Shown one piece after another: positions 15,617 to 25,266 of a stretch of 34,324 bases of DNA. Positions within the stretch are counted from its first letter, which is position 1, and each line of letters opens with the position of its first letter. Under the pieces are notes generated by a model, which saw nothing but the letters and a program-made list of their open reading frames with translations, made no database searches and was not told the origin of the DNA. The stretch spans positions 1-34,324 of the forward strand of contig JADLGR010000042.1 of the NCBI GenBank assembly GCA_020849175.1. Reading direction: 5' to 3'. Origin of the DNA: Deltaproteobacteria bacterium (GTDB taxonomy: Bacteria; Myxococcota_A; UBA9160). The translations under genes and the position numbers were made by a program.

Positions 15617-16686
15617 GCCCGGGCGGGGCGGCGAGGGCACGAGCGGCTGCGGCGCGCGCGCTCGGTCCGATCACGGCCGCATGCGCAGCGCTCGCGCTCG
15701 CGAGTCTCGTTCTCGCGTCGCTCGGCCACGCGCCAGCTCCGGCGCTGACGGCCCTCGCGTCGGGCGCGTTCGGTAGCGGAGCGGCTCTGACGGGAACGCT
15801 GCTCAAGGCCGGTCCGCTCCTGCTGACCGGTCTCGCGGTTGCACTGTCGTTTCGATGCGGCGTGTGGAACATCGGCGCCGAAGGCCAGCTCTACGCGGGC
15901 GCGCTCCTCGCGACGGCGATCGCCACGCGCGTCGCGGCGCCCGAAGCGGGCGGGTGGCTCGCGGGAGTCGTGCTGATCGCCGGTGCGGCGGGCGGCGCGT
16001 GCTTCGGCGCGCTCGCGGGGTGGCTGCGCGCCGCGCGCGGAGTGTCCGAGGTGGTCTCGACGTTGCTGCTCAATTTCGTCGCGATCGAGCTCGTGGCCTT
16101 CGCGATCCAGGGCCCGCTACAGGAGGCGACGCGAGCGTACCCGCAGAGCGATGCGTTCCCGCCCGGGGCCGTCCTGCCCGCGATCGGGCGACTTCATGCG
16201 GGCCTGCTCCTCGCGCTCGTCCTCGCCGCTGCATCGAGTGCGCTGCTCCGACGTACCGCCCTCGGATTCCGACTGCGTGCGGTCGGCCTCTCGCCCGTGG
16301 CGGCTCGCTTCGCGGGCCTCTCGCCCGAGCGGTTCGGAACGCTCGCGCTCACCCTCGCCGGTGCGCTGGCGGGCGTCGCCGGCGCCGCCGAGATCGGCGG
16401 CATCACGGGCCGCCTCTACGAGGGGCTCTCGCCCGGAACGGGTTACACGGCGATCGCCGTCGCCCTGCTCGCGCGGCTCGAGCCGCTCGCCGTCGTGCCT
16501 TCGGCGCTCTTCTTCGGCGCGCTCGCGAATGGCGCTGGCGCGATGCAGCGCGAGGCCGGAGTTCCTTCGGTCGCGGCCCAGGTCGTACAGGGTCTCGTGA
16601 TCCTGTTCTCGATCGGATTTGCGCTCGGTCCGGCGGGACTGCGGGCGGGACGGATGCGCGATCCCGAATCGCCGGAAGCGTCGTAG
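15613..16686 (+). CDS. BMP-type nucleoside importer permease (YufP/NupP type)
   Basis: The 357-aa permease has about eight to ten hydrophobic segments. It carries the family signature GLAVALSFRCGVWNIGAEGQ (about 76-95), in which the F-x-x-G-x-x-N-I-G-x-E-G-Q pattern is diagnostic for this branch of the BPD_transp_2 family. A second marker is the EAA-like ALGFRLRAVGLSPVAARFAG loop. With the partner encoded next it would form the membrane channel of the importer. The GTG start overlaps the ATPase stop by 4 bp (GTGA), and the stop shares one base with the next start, so the whole operon is translationally coupled. Confidence 0.92.
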   Translation: MSPGGAARARAAAARALGPITAACAALALASLVLASLGHAPAPALTALASGAFGSGAALTGTLLKAGPLLLTGLAVALSFRCGVWNIGAEGQLYAGALLATAIATRVAAPEAGGWLAGVVLIAGAAGGACFGALAGWLRAARGVSEVVSTLLLNFVAIELVAFAIQGPLQEATRAYPQSDAFPPGAVLPAIGRLHAGLLLALVLAAASSALLRRTALGFRLRAVGLSPVAARFAGLSPERFGTLALTLAGALAGVAGAAEIGGITGRLYEGLSPGTGYTAIAVALLARLEPLAVVPSALFFGALANGAGAMQREAGVPSVAAQVVQGLVILFSIGFALGPAGLRAGRMRDPESPEAS

Positions 16687-17594
16687 TGGACGCGCTCCTC
16701 GATGCGACGCTTCGGCTCGCGGCTCCGCTCCTGCTCGCGGCGCTCGGCGAGCTGATCGTCGAGCGCGCGGGGGTCGTCAACGTCGGAATCGAGGGCATGA
16801 TGCTGTGCGGCGCCTTCGCCGCGTTCGCAGCGAGTGTGGTCAGCGGCCATCCCGCCGTCGGCGTCTGTGCCGGGGTCGCCGCGGCCTGCGCGATGGGGGC
16901 GCTCTTCGCCGTGTTCGCCGTGCTGCGGCGTGCGGACCAGATCGTCGTGGGCACGGCGATCAACCTCCTCGCGCTCGGCGCGACCGGACTCGGTCTTCGC
17001 GCGATGTTTCCCGACGCGGCGCCGGCGGCGCCGACGGTGTCGGAGTGGCGAGTCCCCGGACTGGCAGATCTTCCGCTTCTCGGTCCGTCGCTCTTTCACC
17101 AGACGCCGTTCACGTATGCAGCGCTCGTCCTCGCCGCATTGTGCGCCGCTTTTCTGGCGCGAACCCGCGCAGGCCTTCGCCTGCGTGCGGTCGGCGACGC
17201 GGCGCGCGCGGCGGACGCCGAGGGAGTCCTGGTGCAGCGGGTGAGGGTCGTGGCGGTCCTCGCGGGCGCGAGCCTCGCGGGCCTCGCGGGTGCTGCGCTT
17301 CCCCTCGCGCAGTCGAACGGCTTCACCGAAGGGATGACGGCGGGGCGCGGGTTCATCGCGCTCGCGATCGTCATCTTCGGGCGCTGGAGCGCCTTCGGCG
17401 TCACGGCGGCGGCGCTCTTCTTCGGAGCCGCGACCGCGTTCCAGTTCCGGCTGCAGGCACGTGGCCTCGACGTGCCGTATCCGCTCGCCCTCGCGCTGCC
17501 CTACGTTGTGACGCTCGCCGTCCTCGCGGTGGCGGGTGGTCGTGCGCGCGCGCCGGAAGACCTCGGACGCCCGTACCGGCGCGAATCGAAGTAG
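16686..17594 (+). CDS. BMP-type nucleoside importer permease (YufQ/NupQ type)
   Basis: This 302-aa second permease has about eight hydrophobic segments and begins with the family's LAALGELIVERAGVVNVGIE (about 18-37), the N-V-G-x-E-G-M-M motif that marks the NupQ/RbsC-like fold. The coupling loop is ARTRAGLRLRAVGDAARAAD, and the C-terminal part includes AGRGFIALAIVIFGRWSAFG. It pairs with the upstream permease and is driven by the two-domain ATPase. The GTG start uses the last base of the previous TAG. The next gene starts 12 bp after the stop with its own GGAGG, so it may be on the same mRNA. Confidence 0.92.
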   Translation: MDALLDATLRLAAPLLLAALGELIVERAGVVNVGIEGMMLCGAFAAFAASVVSGHPAVGVCAGVAAACAMGALFAVFAVLRRADQIVVGTAINLLALGATGLGLRAMFPDAAPAAPTVSEWRVPGLADLPLLGPSLFHQTPFTYAALVLAALCAAFLARTRAGLRLRAVGDAARAADAEGVLVQRVRVVAVLAGASLAGLAGAALPLAQSNGFTEGMTAGRGFIALAIVIFGRWSAFGVTAAALFFGAATAFQFRLQARGLDVPYPLALALPYVVTLAVLAVAGGRARAPEDLGRPYRRESK

Positions 17595-17606
17595 ACTGGA
17601 GGCACC

Positions 17607-18584
17607 ATGAGCCAGCGCATCCCGTTCGTCGTGCGTCTCGAGCCCGCCGACGAGTACATGCATGCGAACGACGGTGAGTCGAACTTCAACGAGAGCATGT
17701 ACTTCAATTTCTTCGACACCACGCAGCGCCGGGGCGGCTTCGTTCGCCTCGGCAACCGCCCGAACGAGCGCCATGCCGAGATGACGGTGTGTCTCTACGA
17801 GCCCGACGGATCGGTCCTGTTCAACTACGCGCGTCCCGAGATCACGAGCAACGAGCGCTTCGATGCGGGCGGCGCGCGCTTCGAGGTCAAGACGCCGTTC
17901 GAGCGCCTCCACGTCGCCTACGACGGCAAGGCCTGCCGCCTTGCGCGGCCGCTCGAGATGTCCGATCCGAAGGCGGCCTTCACGAGCAACCCGTTCGTCG
18001 AGGTGCGAATCGACCTCGCGATCACGGGCGTCGGACCGATGTTCGGCGGTGAGCGCGCGGGTGCTGGCGGACAGCACGAGATGGAGTTTGCGAAGGGCCA
18101 CTACGAGCAGCACCACCGCGCGACCGGGACTCTCGAGATCGCGGGCCAGCGCCTGACCTTCGACGGCCTCGGGCTGCGCGATCATTCGTGGGGACCCCGC
18201 TCCTGGCAGGCTCCCGCATGGTATCGCTGGCTGACGGCGAACTTCGGAGAGGATCTCGGCTTCATGGCGTCGATCGTCGCGTCGCGCGACGGGACCGAGA
18301 GTCGCGGAGGCTTCGTCCACCGCGGAAGAGCGCTGATGCTGGTCAGGGACGTGACGATCGAGACCGAGTTCGCCGGCCCCGATCAGGTCCACGACCGCGT
18401 GCATGCGGTTCTGACGTGCGCCGACAACAGCCGACTCGTGGTCGAGGGACGCGTGCTGTCACTGATTCCGCTCCGAAACCGGCGGGCCGGACGGACGACG
18501 CGCATCAGCGAGGGCATGACCGAGTGGACGCTCGATGGCCGGACGGGCTACGGCCTCTCGGAGTATCTGGATCAGATGGCGTGA
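17607..18584 (+). CDS. AttH/CrtC-like lipocalin-fold protein (DUF7064-type)
   Basis: The 325-aa protein has no signal peptide or membrane span. It shows two beta-rich halves: an N-terminal half with ESNFNESMYFNFFD and GGFVRLGNRPNERHAEM (about 22-60), and a C-terminal half with the marker GLGLRDHSWGPRSW (about 190-203). I associate that R-D-H-S-W-G-x-R motif with the DUF7065/DUF7064 pair, which belongs to the broad AttH/hydroxyneurosporene-hydratase-like beta-barrel group. That family naming is from memory and needs a profile search. The biochemical role is unknown, though barrels of this kind bind or modify hydrophobic ligands. The ATG has GGAGG 6 nt upstream. It follows the importer operon by 12 bp. 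Confidence 0.6.
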   Translation: MSQRIPFVVRLEPADEYMHANDGESNFNESMYFNFFDTTQRRGGFVRLGNRPNERHAEMTVCLYEPDGSVLFNYARPEITSNERFDAGGARFEVKTPFERLHVAYDGKACRLARPLEMSDPKAAFTSNPFVEVRIDLAITGVGPMFGGERAGAGGQHEMEFAKGHYEQHHRATGTLEIAGQRLTFDGLGLRDHSWGPRSWQAPAWYRWLTANFGEDLGFMASIVASRDGTESRGGFVHRGRALMLVRDVTIETEFAGPDQVHDRVHAVLTCADNSRLVVEGRVLSLIPLRNRRAGRTTRISEGMTEWTLDGRTGYGLSEYLDQMA

Positions 18585-18624
18585 TCGCTCGCACGCAGAG
18601 CGACGCGGGCAGGCAGGAGGCTCG

Positions 18625-19218
18625 ATGACACGGCGAGGGGAGGGCGGCGGTGCGCGACGGACGTCGGTCGGGCGGGTGCTCGCACGGCGCCGCGGCGCCC
18701 GGTCGAACGCAGTGGCGAAGCCGAACGGAAAGGCCCCGGCGGTCGCTCTGCCCGTGATCGGACTCGCGTCCGACCATCCGTGCGCCGGCTGCGCGCAGTG
18801 CTGCACGTACGTGGCGATCGAGATCGACGCGCCGACCACGATGACCGAGTACGACTACCTCGTGTGGTATCTCGTTCATCCCGGCGTCTCGGTCTTCGTC
18901 GACTGGAACGGGAGCTGGTTCGTCAAGTTCGAGACCCGCTGCCAGCACCTCCAGCCGAACGGGATGTGCGGCATCTACGAGACGCGCCCCGCGATCTGCC
19001 GCGAGTTCGACTGGAAGGAGTGCGAGCGGCACATCACCGACGAGCCCGCGGACAAGTGGCTCTTCCGCAGCTCGGACGAGCTGATGTCGTGGTTCGAGAA
19101 GCAGCGCCCGAAGACGTACCGGAAGTTCGTCGCGTTCCAGCGCGCGCAGCGACGCAAGAAGACGTCGAAGGAGCTGCGACGCATTCAGGTCTCCGAGGTG
19201 CCGCTTCCACTCGCCTGA
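18625..19218 (+). CDS. YkgJ-family cysteine-cluster protein
   Basis: The 197-aa protein carries the CxxCxxCC cluster (HPCAGCAQCCTYV, about residues 51-63). Further Cys follow in TRCQHLQPNGMCGIYETRP and ICREF, the standard YkgJ/UPF0153 arrangement that probably binds zinc or an iron-sulfur cluster. The function of the family is not settled. The N terminus (about 1-45) is a basic, low-complexity extension with no signal peptide. The C terminus is also basic (RKKTSKELRRIQ). The ATG has an ideal AGGAGG 4 nt upstream and lies 40 bp after the preceding gene. It runs into the convergent mgtE gene with only 7 bp between stops. Confidence 0.82.
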   Translation: MTRRGEGGGARRTSVGRVLARRRGARSNAVAKPNGKAPAVALPVIGLASDHPCAGCAQCCTYVAIEIDAPTTMTEYDYLVWYLVHPGVSVFVDWNGSWFVKFETRCQHLQPNGMCGIYETRPAICREFDWKECERHITDEPADKWLFRSSDELMSWFEKQRPKTYRKFVAFQRAQRRKKTSKELRRIQVSEVPLPLA

Positions 19219-19225
19219 CGCAGCG

Positions 19226-20563
19226 CTAGAGCAGCGTTCCGCGCAGCACGGTACTCGCGACGGTGAAGTAGATCATGAGTCCGGTCACGTCGACGAGCGT
19301 CGCGACGAAGGGTGCGGATGCCGTCGCCGGATCGAGGCCGAGCCGGCGCAGCAGGAAGGGGAGCATCGATCCAGCGACCGCACCCCAGAGCACGATCCCG
19401 ACCAGGGCGAGGCCGACGCTGAGCGCCACGAGCGCGTAGTGCGGGCCGTAGAGACTCTCGCGGGCCGGCCAGAGAAAGATCCTGAGCAGGCCGAGCAGGC
19501 CGAGCAGGGTGCCGAGTGCGAGGCCCGTGGCGACCTCGCGCCGAAGAACGCGCCACCAGTCGCGCAGGCGCACTTCGCCGAGCGCGATGGCGCGGATCAC
19601 GAGCGTGCTGGCCTGCGAGCCGCTGTTGCCGCCGCTCGAGATGACGAGTGGAATGAAGAGCGCGAGAACGATCGCGCGGCCGATCTCCTCCTCGTAGTAT
19701 CCCATGGCCGATGCCGTGAACAGCTCGCCGATGAAGAGGATCGAGAGCCAGACACCGCGCTTGCGCACCATCTCGAGCAGACTCACTTCGAGATACGGAG
19801 CGTCGAGGGCCGCGCTGCCGCCGAGCTTCTGGATGTCCTCGGTGGCCTCCTCTTCGACCACGTCGACGATGTCGTCGATCGTGATGATGCCCTTCATGCG
19901 GCCCTCGGCGTCGAGCACGGGAACCGCCATGAGATCGTGCTGCGCGATGAGCCGGGAGACGCTCTCCTGGTCGAGATCCTCGGGGACGGTGACCGGATCG
20001 GTCCGCATCACCTCGCGCACCGTCTTCTCGGCGGGGGCCGCGAAGAGCTCGCGGAACGAGACGACTCCGAGCAGACGTTGCTGCGCGTCGAGGACGTAGA
20101 TGTAGTAGATCGTCTCGACTCGCTCGCGCGCCTGTCGTCGCAGATAGGCGATCGCCTCGTCGACGCGCATCTCGGGTCGCAGGCGTACGTAGCGCGGGCT
20201 CATGAGCCCGCCGGCGTCGTCCTCCGCGTAGGCGAGGAGCGCCACGACCTCCTTGCGTGTGGGATCGTCGAGTAGCGCGAGCAGATCGTCGCGCACGGCC
20301 TCCGGAGCCGCCTGGACGAGGTCGGCCGCGTCGTCCGGCGCGAGCTGGCGCACCCAGAGCTGTCGCTCGGTGCGGCCCAGCGCCAGCAGGAGCTGGCTCG
20401 TCTCGCGCGCGTCGAGGGCGCCGAACAGATCGTCTGCCTCGCCCGGTGCGAGGAGGCGGAAGCCCTCGGCGCGCTCCTCGGGCGACAGAACGGGCCAGGC
20501 ATCGAGAAGGTCCGAGGCGAGCAGCCCTGCCGCATCGCGGCCGGGCGGGGACAGCGACTCCAT
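19226..20563 (-). CDS. mgtE: magnesium transporter MgtE
   Basis: The 445-aa protein has the full MgtE plan. There is an N-terminal helical Mg2+-sensing domain (about 10-120), a pair of CBS domains (about 130-245; SPRYVRLRPEMRVDEAIAYL and VMRTDPVTVPEDLDQESVSR), a connecting helix and five membrane spans (about 275-445). The pore signature SSGGNSGSQASTLVIRAIAL and the Mg-binding segment FVATLVDVTGLMIYF are present. MgtE is a homodimeric Mg2+ channel gated by cytosolic Mg2+ through the N and CBS domains. The ATG has GGAGG 8 nt upstream. No Mg riboswitch is visible in the short leader. It sits 43 bp after the VWA gene on the same strand. Confidence 0.95.
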   Translation of the reverse strand: MESLSPPGRDAAGLLASDLLDAWPVLSPEERAEGFRLLAPGEADDLFGALDARETSQLLLALGRTERQLWVRQLAPDDAADLVQAAPEAVRDDLLALLDDPTRKEVVALLAYAEDDAGGLMSPRYVRLRPEMRVDEAIAYLRRQARERVETIYYIYVLDAQQRLLGVVSFRELFAAPAEKTVREVMRTDPVTVPEDLDQESVSRLIAQHDLMAVPVLDAEGRMKGIITIDDIVDVVEEEATEDIQKLGGSAALDAPYLEVSLLEMVRKRGVWLSILFIGELFTASAMGYYEEEIGRAIVLALFIPLVISSGGNSGSQASTLVIRAIALGEVRLRDWWRVLRREVATGLALGTLLGLLGLLRIFLWPARESLYGPHYALVALSVGLALVGIVLWGAVAGSMLPFLLRRLGLDPATASAPFVATLVDVTGLMIYFTVASTVLRGTLL

Positions 20564-20606
20564 GCGGCCGACCTCCGGAATGTCCTGCAGTGTCGCTGCA
20601 GCCGGT

Positions 20607-22688
20607 TTACGGGTTCTTGCTTCCGCTCTTCTCGACTTCGAGCTGGAGCTCCTTGCGCTGCCTCTGCGCCTGCTCGTTCGCTTGCGCCCGCTCGCGCTCG
20701 ATCTCGAGAGCGAGCTCCTTGCGCGTTCGCTCTGCCGCTTCGAGCTCGACCTCGGTTCGCTCGCGACGAAGCTCGAGGAGCTTCTGCTCGAGCAGTCGGT
20801 TGCGCAGCGCCATCAGCTCGTGCGAGAGCACGGGTGCGGCCGTACCGGGCACGTAGCTCACCTGGACGATCTGGCTCGCCTTCGAGCCGTCGTCGGCGAG
20901 CGCCGACACCTCGATGCGGTTCAGACCCGGCTGCAGCGGCACGAGCGCGCCGAAGTTCCCATCGGCGGACACGGCGACCTGCCGGGCGAGCGCGCCCGTG
21001 GAGAGGTTCTTGAAGGCGACGGATTCGATGTTCGAGAAGCGAACCTGCTCGACCACCTGCACGATGTCGCCGGGCTTGCGGACCGGCGTGAAGTAGCCGC
21101 CCGTGCGGGCTGCCAGCTCGACGGCAGCCACGGGCCCCGCGAGCGCCTCGGGGCCGATCGCAAAAGCGTGGAAGCGAACCCCCGCGCGACGCGCACGATC
21201 GGCGGCGCGGAGCACTGCGTTCACGTTGGCCGAATCGAAGCCCGGACCTGCCGGCAGGGTCGGCTGCCCGTCGGTGAGGAAGAGCACGATCTTCTCGCTC
21301 TTCGGATCGACCTGCGACAGCGCACCCGTAAAGCCGCGCAGCTCGATCGTCGCCTGGTCGACGCCCGCGGCCATGTGCGTGGCGCCGAAGGGCCCGCGCT
21401 GCAGGACCGCCGAGAGCGCATGGCGAATCCGATCGTAATCGGTCGTGAGCGGCACTTCGGTGATGGCCGGCGGCGGCGCCGTCCTCCCGAACAGGCCGCC
21501 CTGCGGCTCCGGGTCGCCGGCGAAGGTCACGAGGCCGACGCGCGTGCTTCGTGTGTCGAGGCCGGAGAGGAGCTGATGCGCGGCGGCGACCTCGGCGGCG
21601 AGGATCGAGTCGCCCGGGTCCGTGCTCCCGATGCCGAACAGGCCACCGAACGTCGCCGTGCCGAGGACTCCGTTGCCGTTCACGTCCGCGCCCGTCGGCT
21701 CGAAGGTCGAGCCCGAGGTGTCGATCACGATCACGACGTCGAAGTGTTTGAAGTCCCCTGCGCTCGCGAGGGCACGGCCGGCGACGAAGGCTCCGTTCGG
21801 GTCGCCGATCACCTGGCCGTCGGTCGGCTGCTCGATGCTGAGCCGCAGCTCGGTGCTGCCGGCAGGAGCGGCGCCGAGGAGCTTCTCGCCGGGTGGGAGG
21901 CGTGGCGACTGCGCGGCTGGATCCACGGTGGGAGGAGCCGGCGTGGTCGTGGGAGAGAAGCTCGCGAAGGCACGCCCCCGACCCTCCTCGAGCGGCGCAC
22001 CGAGCGCCGCGGTCACGGCGGCGATCGGTGCGACGGCGACGTGGAAGGTCCCCGCCTTCGGCCACGCGGCCTCGAGGATCCCGATCACCCTCTTGCTGCC
22101 GTGGTCGAGGACGGGCGCGCCGCCCCATCCCCGAAGGTCGGCCGCCGCGTCGAGCTCGACCTCGATCCGCTCGTTGCTCGCCGCCACGACCGTGCCGAAG
22201 AGGCTGTCTTCGTCTGCGGGGCGCTGCGCCGGTACGCCGACGATCTGCACGCGCCGGCGCTCTGCGGGAAGGGCCGGATCGGGATCGAGGATCCGAACCC
22301 CCGTCGGCCCGCGGTCGAGCGCGAAGAGCAGGAAGTCGTCGCGAACGGTTCCGCCGGGCGCACTGAGCGCGCGGCCCGGGGGCGCCAGCAGGCGGCTCGA
22401 CACCGCAGCGCGCTCACGGGATCGGCCGAGGCGAAACTCGACTTCGCGGGCACGCGCGAGATCGGCCGGATCGAACGAATGCGCCGCGGCCACCGCGGCG
22501 GCGCGAGCGGGGTCGGTCTCCCCTGGAATCGGTACGAAGAAGGCAGTTCCGGAGGGCTTCTCCGCGTCGGTCCCGATCATGACCGCCCGTACGACCGCCG
22601 GAGCCTCGGCGTCAGCCCGAGCGGGCAGCAGGCCAAGAGTCGGGACGAAGAGCGCCAGCAGGGCCGCGGCGGCGCGGGTACGAGCCAT
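20607..22688 (-). CDS. secreted pseudo-trypsin / von Willebrand factor A fusion protein
   Basis: The 693-aa protein has a signal peptide (about 1-26, ending ARADA). A trypsin-like domain follows (about 30-230): His70 (AAAHSFD) and Asp117/118 (DDFLLFALD) are kept, but the GDSGGP box reads GWGGAP, with Gly189 for the catalytic Ser. After a Pro-rich linker there is an Ig-like strand set (about 278-312). Then comes a VWA domain with the MIDAS residues D323-x-S325-x-S327 (VIDTSGS), GATHMAAG and LTDGQP. A beta domain (about 560-620) and a Glu/Arg/Gln coiled coil to the C terminus complete it. It probably binds proteins in a metal-dependent way in the periplasm or outside the cell, without protease activity. 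No Shine-Dalgarno site is seen; TACGAT (22695-22700, minus strand) lies 6 nt before the ATG. Confidence 0.82.
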   Translation of the reverse strand: MARTRAAAALLALFVPTLGLLPARADAEAPAVVRAVMIGTDAEKPSGTAFFVPIPGETDPARAAAVAAAHSFDPADLARAREVEFRLGRSRERAAVSSRLLAPPGRALSAPGGTVRDDFLLFALDRGPTGVRILDPDPALPAERRRVQIVGVPAQRPADEDSLFGTVVAASNERIEVELDAAADLRGWGGAPVLDHGSKRVIGILEAAWPKAGTFHVAVAPIAAVTAALGAPLEEGRGRAFASFSPTTTPAPPTVDPAAQSPRLPPGEKLLGAAPAGSTELRLSIEQPTDGQVIGDPNGAFVAGRALASAGDFKHFDVVIVIDTSGSTFEPTGADVNGNGVLGTATFGGLFGIGSTDPGDSILAAEVAAAHQLLSGLDTRSTRVGLVTFAGDPEPQGGLFGRTAPPPAITEVPLTTDYDRIRHALSAVLQRGPFGATHMAAGVDQATIELRGFTGALSQVDPKSEKIVLFLTDGQPTLPAGPGFDSANVNAVLRAADRARRAGVRFHAFAIGPEALAGPVAAVELAARTGGYFTPVRKPGDIVQVVEQVRFSNIESVAFKNLSTGALARQVAVSADGNFGALVPLQPGLNRIEVSALADDGSKASQIVQVSYVPGTAAPVLSHELMALRNRLLEQKLLELRRERTEVELEAAERTRKELALEIERERAQANEQAQRQRKELQLEVEKSGSKNP

Positions 22689-22799
22689 TCGGCAATCGTA
22701 AGCAAGGCCCTCTCGTGCGGCACGGGTGATTTGCGAGCGCCTGCGACGGCGTGAGGCTCAAGGACGCACGTCTTCCGCCGATCCATCCGGGGTGCCCTT

Positions 22800-22811
22800 C
22801 ATTGTGCAATG
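22800..22811. promoter_or_regulatory. small palindrome in the divergent region, possible operator
   Basis: CATTG (22800-22804) and CAATG (22807-22811) form a short dyad in the 212-bp region between the VWA gene (leftward) and the sigma-54 activator gene (rightward). The rest of the region is GC-rich, with no gene and no clear -35/-10 pair for the rightward gene. This is weak evidence based on symmetry alone. Confidence 0.2.
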
Positions 22812-22900
22812 GTCGCCATGCAGGCCGGGCCGGCTCGCCCGCGCGCGGCCCCTCGCGCGGCGGGCTCCTGCGCCCGCCGCGGCGCGCGGGTAGCCGCGTC

Positions 22901-24127
<1,227 letters not shown>

Positions 24128-24148
24128 CGCGGAGCGGTGGAGCAGGCG

Positions 24149-24667
24149 ATGCCGGCCAGAGACGTCCAACGAAGAGCCGAAGGGGATGCACCGGGCGTCC
24201 GCGCGATCCGCATCGGAGCGACCTGGCTCGGCCTCGTTGCCGCGTTCGCCGCGGGCGCCGGCGCAGGGTGGCTCGGAGCGCGTGCAGCAGGGCCGCCGGT
24301 CAGCGCCGACGCGCAGCCCCCCGCCGCGGGGGCGGGTCGGGCAGCGGAGCCGGAGGGGATCCTTCGCGATCGCGTGCTGACCCTCGAACCCTTCATCGTG
24401 AACCTGCTCGGAGAGGACGCTTCCCGCTACCTCAAGGTTCGCATCGAGCTCGAAGCCCGGAGCGAGGTGGAGCGTGCCGGGCTCGAGGATCGGATGCCGC
24501 AGGTCCGCGACGCGGTCCTCTCGGTTCTCTCGGCGCACGACGTCGTCGACGTGACGAGCGTCGAGGGCAAGACCCTGCTCAAGCACGAGCTCCTCGAGCG
24601 CGTGAACGCGCTGCGGCAGGACGAGCCCGTACGCGCGGTGCTCTTCACGGAGTTCGTGGTCCAGTGA
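24149..24667 (+). CDS. fliL: flagellar basal-body-associated protein FliL
   Basis: The 172-aa protein has a short cytosolic start, one membrane span (about 23-45), a Pro/Ala-rich linker and the periplasmic FliL domain (about 75-172). The latter includes LTLEPFIVNLLGEDASRYLKV, the core signature, then VRDAVLSVLSAHDVVDV and the conserved C terminus RAVLFTEFVVQ. FliL rings surround and stabilise the stator units of the flagellar motor. I chose the ATG at 24149 because GGAG lies 6 nt upstream; a GTG at 24137 has its GGAG too close. The stop overlaps the GTG of the FliM-like gene (GTGA), and in many bacteria fliL directly precedes fliM, as here. Confidence 0.9.
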   Translation: MPARDVQRRAEGDAPGVRAIRIGATWLGLVAAFAAGAGAGWLGARAAGPPVSADAQPPAAGAGRAAEPEGILRDRVLTLEPFIVNLLGEDASRYLKVRIELEARSEVERAGLEDRMPQVRDAVLSVLSAHDVVDVTSVEGKTLLKHELLERVNALRQDEPVRAVLFTEFVVQ

Positions 24668-25266
24668 GCGAGGCGGGTTCGGCGACGATCGCGAGCGGCG
24701 GCGCCGACGCGCCTGGTCTGCGGCGCGGACTCGAGGCGCTCGCGCGGCGCATGTCCCGTGTTCTCTCGGCAAGGGCGCAGACACGGCTCGAGATCTCGAT
24801 CGGAGCAGTCGAGGCGTCGAGCGTCGCCGACTTCGCCGCGCAGCTCGGCCTGCTCGATCGATGCGCCGTCATCGTGCTCGCCGGCGATACGGCCTGCGGG
24901 TTCGTCCTGCTCTCGCGACCGCTGGCCTTCGCGCTCCTCGCGCTGCGTTTCGGTGCACGCTCGATGACCGTGGGAGAGACGCCGCCCGAGCGGGCGTACA
25001 CGCGGATCGAGGAGCGCGCGATCGAGAAGACGGCGCGGGATCTGTGGGAGGCCCTGAGTGTCGGAGCGCCGAACGTGGTCCCGGAAGTCGTCCGGGTGGC
25101 CGGCGTCGAGGACGCCGAGTCCCTGCGCGAGCGCGACGATGGGCCGCTGTGGCTGACGCACTTCGTAGTGACAGGCCTCGCGCAGGAGGAGCGGATCGTA
25201 CTCGCCATCCCGCACCGGGCTGCGCGGCCGGTGCGGTCCATCGAAGGGGCGGCCAGTGCGCGCTGA
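24664..25266 (+). CDS. FliM-like protein, middle domain only
   Basis: The 200-aa product aligns by eye with the CheC-like middle domain of the switch protein FliM. ALARRMSRVLSARAQTRLEI (about 25-44) matches the start. LLSRPLAFALLALRFG (82-97) and AYTRIEERAIEKTARDLWEA (111-130) match the family's fold core, and LTHFVVTGLAQEERIVLAIP (164-183) its last strands. The N-terminal CheY-binding peptide and the C-terminal SpoA/FliN-like domain are both absent. The Gly-Gly loop that contacts FliG reads FGARS, so one Gly is lost. Position after fliL supports the FliM assignment. It could be a rotor subunit completed by a separate FliN, or a CheC-like protein. The start overlaps fliL by 4 bp and the end overlaps the next gene by 11 bp. 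Confidence 0.72.
   Translation: MSEAGSATIASGGADAPGLRRGLEALARRMSRVLSARAQTRLEISIGAVEASSVADFAAQLGLLDRCAVIVLAGDTACGFVLLSRPLAFALLALRFGARSMTVGETPPERAYTRIEERAIEKTARDLWEALSVGAPNVVPEVVRVAGVEDAESLRERDDGPLWLTHFVVTGLAQEERIVLAIPHRAARPVRSIEGAASAR

Noticed and set aside
16443-18404. 653-codon minus-strand frame
   Set aside because: It lies antisense to the importer permeases and the DUF7064-type gene, with shadow composition and no motif.
20253-22754. 833-codon open frame on the plus strand
   Set aside because: It is a GC-driven shadow of mgtE and the VWA gene, which have clear domains on the minus strand.
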